Positions 62,171-64,000 of a DNA stretch of 64,000 nt are shown in pieces. The notes under the pieces were generated by a model, which saw nothing but the letters and a program-made list of their open reading frames with translations, was not told the origin of the DNA and ran no database searches. The DNA is from Leifsonia sp. AK011 (GTDB taxonomy: Bacteria > Actinomycetota > Actinomycetes > Actinomycetales > Microbacteriaceae): contig NZ_JACCCH010000001.1 of NCBI RefSeq assembly GCF_013410945.1, positions 2,666,001 to 2,730,000 of the forward strand, read 5' to 3'. Every line of letters begins with the position of its first letter. Position 1 is the first letter of the stretch. The translations under genes were made by a program, and so were the position numbers.

Positions 62171-63541
62171 TCACAGCCTCTCGAACCCGCGAACTCGTTC
62201 CCAATCGGTGATCGCCGCGTCGAACGCCGCCTGCTCGACCCTCGCCATGTTCAGGTAGTGGGCGACGACGTCCTCACCGAAGGCCTCGACAGCCACCTCG
62301 GAGGCCTCGAAGAGTTCGGCGGCGTCTCGCAGCGTTGAGGGCACGCGGGGAGCATCCGACGTGTAGGCGTTGCCTTCAAAGATCGGCTCGAGTTCCAGCT
62401 CGTGCTCGATGCCGTAGAGACCGCCAGCAATGAGGGCGGCAACCGCGAGGTACTGGTTGACGTCACCACCCGGCACGCGGTTCTCCGCGCGCAGGGACTG
62501 CCCGTGACCGACCACGCGCAGCGCACACGTGCGGTTGTCGAGTCCCCACGCCACGGCCGTCGGCGCGAAGCTGCCCTCGACGTAACGCTTGTAGGAGTTG
62601 ATATTCGGCGCGAAGAACAGGGTCATCTCGCGGAGGGTCGCGAGCTGGCCTGCGAGCCAGTGCTCCATGAGCTTGGAGAACCCGTAAGGCCTGTCCTTGT
62701 CGGCCATCACGGTCGACCCGTCCGTGCCGCGCACCGAGAGGTGGATGTGGCACGAGTTGCCCTCGCGCTCATTGAACTTGGCCATGAACGTGATCGACTT
62801 GCCGTGCCGGTCCGCGATCTCCTTGGCACCGTTCTTGTAGATCGAGTGGTTGTCGCACGTGCCGAGCGCATCGGTGAAGCGGAAGGCGATCTCCTGCTGG
62901 CCGAGGTTGCACTCCCCCTTCACGCCCTCGCAGTACATTCCGGCACCGTCCATGGAGTTCCGGATGTCACGCAGCAGCGGTTCCATCCGCGTGGAGGCAA
63001 GCAGCGCGTAGTCGATGTTGTAGTCGCTGGCCGGGGTGAGTCCGGTGTAGCCCTTCTTCCAGGCATCCCGATAGGTGTCCTCGAAGGCGATGAACTCGAG
63101 TTCCGTTCCGACGAAGGCCTCGAGGCCGCGCTCGGCCAGGCGAGCGAGCTGGCGCTTGAGCACCTGGCGGGGGTCGGGGTTCACGGGGGTACCGTCGAGC
63201 CAGGTGAGGTCTGCCGTGACGATGGCCGTGCCATCCAGCCACGGGGCGAGCCTGAGGGTGTCGAGGTCGGGCATCATCGCCATGTCGCCGTAGCCGCGCT
63301 CCCAGGAGGAGATCGCGTAGCCGTCGACCGTGTTGTTCTCGACGTCCACGGCCAGGAGGTAGTTGCAGCACTCCGCACCGTGCTGGGCGAGTTCCTCGAG
63401 GAACAGGCGGGCGGACGCGCGCTTGCCGATGAGTCGCCCCTGCATGTCGGTGAAGGCGATGATCACCGTGTCGATCTCGCCCGCGGCGTACTTCGCCGAC
63501 AGCTCCTCGACACTGAGATTACCCGTGCGTTCTTTAGCCAC
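62171..63541 (-). CDS. glutamine-synthetase-like gamma-glutamyl-amine ligase
   Basis: A 456-residue member of the glutamine synthetase family, type III/PuuA-GlnA3/GlnA4 group rather than true GlnA. It would join glutamate to an amine with ATP. Metal and ATP residues are in VGTELEFIAFED, NEREGNSCHIHLSVRG and ENRVPGGDVNQYLA. GTG at 63541 has GAGGAG 6 nt upstream. The PuuD-like, ALDH and SDR genes follow it. The amine is probably ethanolamine or a polyamine; the divergent permease favours ethanolamine. Confidence 0.85.
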   Translation of the reverse strand: MAKERTGNLSVEELSAKYAAGEIDTVIIAFTDMQGRLIGKRASARLFLEELAQHGAECCNYLLAVDVENNTVDGYAISSWERGYGDMAMMPDLDTLRLAPWLDGTAIVTADLTWLDGTPVNPDPRQVLKRQLARLAERGLEAFVGTELEFIAFEDTYRDAWKKGYTGLTPASDYNIDYALLASTRMEPLLRDIRNSMDGAGMYCEGVKGECNLGQQEIAFRFTDALGTCDNHSIYKNGAKEIADRHGKSITFMAKFNEREGNSCHIHLSVRGTDGSTVMADKDRPYGFSKLMEHWLAGQLATLREMTLFFAPNINSYKRYVEGSFAPTAVAWGLDNRTCALRVVGHGQSLRAENRVPGGDVNQYLAVAALIAGGLYGIEHELELEPIFEGNAYTSDAPRVPSTLRDAAELFEASEVAVEAFGEDVVAHYLNMARVEQAAFDAAITDWERVRGFERL

Positions 63542-63608
63542 CTGTAGCTCCTCTTCGAGTGCCTGCCGACCATTACACCACAGGGCAATTACGGGATTCC
63601 CGGCCCAC

Positions 63609-63626
63609 TGTAACGCGCAATTTACA
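63609..63626. promoter_or_regulatory. palindrome between ligase operon and permease
   Basis: TGTAA-N8-TTACA lies in the 180-nt divergent gap, 68 nt from the ligase GTG and 96 nt from the permease ATG. It is a candidate operator for the GntR regulator or a nitrogen regulator such as GlnR, since the reverse strand shows GTAAA-N6-GTTAC. Confidence 0.35.
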
Positions 63627-63721
63627 TCCAAAGGTAGACATGGAGTACCAATAGCCGACAAACTCATGGGAATTCCGCAGGCGATGATGCCTGTACCCGA
63701 ACCGACGCAAGTGGAGGAAGC

Positions 63722-64000
63722 ATGGCGGAGCTGAAGGACACCACGAAGGTGTCCGGCGTCACCTATACGAAAGCTGGCCAAGACTACTTCGAGAAGCGCT
63801 CGCTCAAGCGATCGGCTGGCGTCTGGGGTCTCTGGGGCCTCGCCGTCGCCGCAGTCATCTCTGGCGACTTCTCCGGCTGGAACTTCGGCATCGACTTCGC
63901 CGGCTTCGGCGGGATGCTCATCGCCTTCGTCATCCTGGTGGCGATGTACTACGGCCTCATCTTCTCCATCGGAGAGATGGCGGCGGCCCAGCCCCACACC
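63722..64000 (+). CDS. amino acid/amine permease, ethanolamine-permease-like (truncated by window end)
   Basis: The first 93 residues of an APC-family transporter. ATG at 63722 follows GGAGGAAG. A polar 28-residue N-terminus is followed by the first helix, containing VISGDFSGWNFG, and a second helix ending GEMAAAQPHT. SGDFSGWNFG is characteristic of ethanolamine permeases. It is divergent from the gamma-glutamyl ligase operon and would supply its substrate. The rest lies beyond base 64000. Confidence 0.8.
   Translation, partial: MAELKDTTKVSGVTYTKAGQDYFEKRSLKRSAGVWGLWGLAVAAVISGDFSGWNFGIDFAGFGGMLIAFVILVAMYYGLIFSIGEMAAAQPHT

Noticed and set aside
63609-63626. Firm GlnR nitrogen-regulator box
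   Set aside because: Only one degenerate GTAAA-N6-GTTAC unit is visible; kept as a general palindrome, not assigned.

Overview
The window is high-GC DNA packed almost end to end with short-gap genes. It reads as a chromosomal segment of an actinobacterium, most likely a member of the Microbacteriaceae (Micrococcales). The reasons are very strong G/C preference at third codon positions, GTG/TTG starts, many 4-base ATGA/GTGA gene overlaps, an F420-type deazaflavin oxidoreductase, LAxTG (class-E-sortase-like) surface proteins, and a striking abundance of GGATGCC/GGCATCC heptamers. I see no rRNA, tRNA, CRISPR array, transposase or phage gene.

Layout. (1) 1-806: end of urate oxidase and a guanine deaminase. 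(2) 899-5331 (+): thioredoxin-like protein, CcdA, methylthioadenosine phosphorylase, sugar epimerase, family-2 glycosyltransferase and a DUF2064 nucleotidyl/glycosyltransferase, mostly with 4-nt overlaps. (3) 5300-8991 (-): two-component system, a membrane-anchored molybdopterin oxidoreductase and a small membrane protein; divergent from it, 9113-11161 (+), a methyltransferase and a polytopic GT-C-like protein. (4) 11229-17420 (-): a catabolic-looking operon with a 2-oxoglutarate/Fe(II) oxygenase, a complete NMT1/THI5-type ABC importer with a fused double permease, a mandelate-racemase-type enolase and a SnoaL-like protein. (5) 17596-23166 (+): an unknown protein and a 1,486-residue secreted GH97 enzyme flanked by duplicated GLUG-type domains. 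(6) 23341-32727: purine/allantoin and molybdenum island (uraH, uraD, MobA-like, allC, pucG, an AtzH-amidase fusion, acetamidase, modCBA, HTH-Mop regulator). (7) 32806-35597: deazaflavin oxidoreductase and two LAATG surface proteins. (8) 35909-41061 (-): ilvD-ilvB-ilvN-ilvC. (9) 41110-47214 (-): the Mrp Na+/H+ antiporter operon mrpA(B)CDEFG. (10) 47325-50747: otsB, otsA and divergent corA. (11) 50763-58444: DM13 protein, a small unknown, a TetR-MMPL-YhgE export operon with two TetR operators, three small proteins. (12) 58451-64000: FadR-type regulator, SDR, aldehyde dehydrogenase, PuuD-like hydrolase, glutamine-synthetase-like ligase and a divergent, truncated ethanolamine-type permease.

How it works together. 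Guanine deaminase, uricase, HIU hydrolase, OHCU decarboxylase, allantoate amidohydrolase and ureidoglycine aminotransferase make up much of a route from guanine to glyoxylate, ammonia and glycine. ModABC plus the MobA-like protein would supply the Mo cofactor for a xanthine dehydrogenase that must lie outside the window. Block 12 looks like gamma-glutamylation catabolism of ethanolamine (or polyamines). The remaining blocks are amino-acid biosynthesis, ion homeostasis and osmoprotection housekeeping.

The least explained parts are the oxygenase/transporter/enolase operon, the glycosyltransferase/molybdoenzyme/two-component cluster, the MMPL protein carrying a degenerate ABC-ATPase domain, and several repeat families. 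One repeat family appears to have been captured as the C-terminal coding sequence of the PuuD-like gene.
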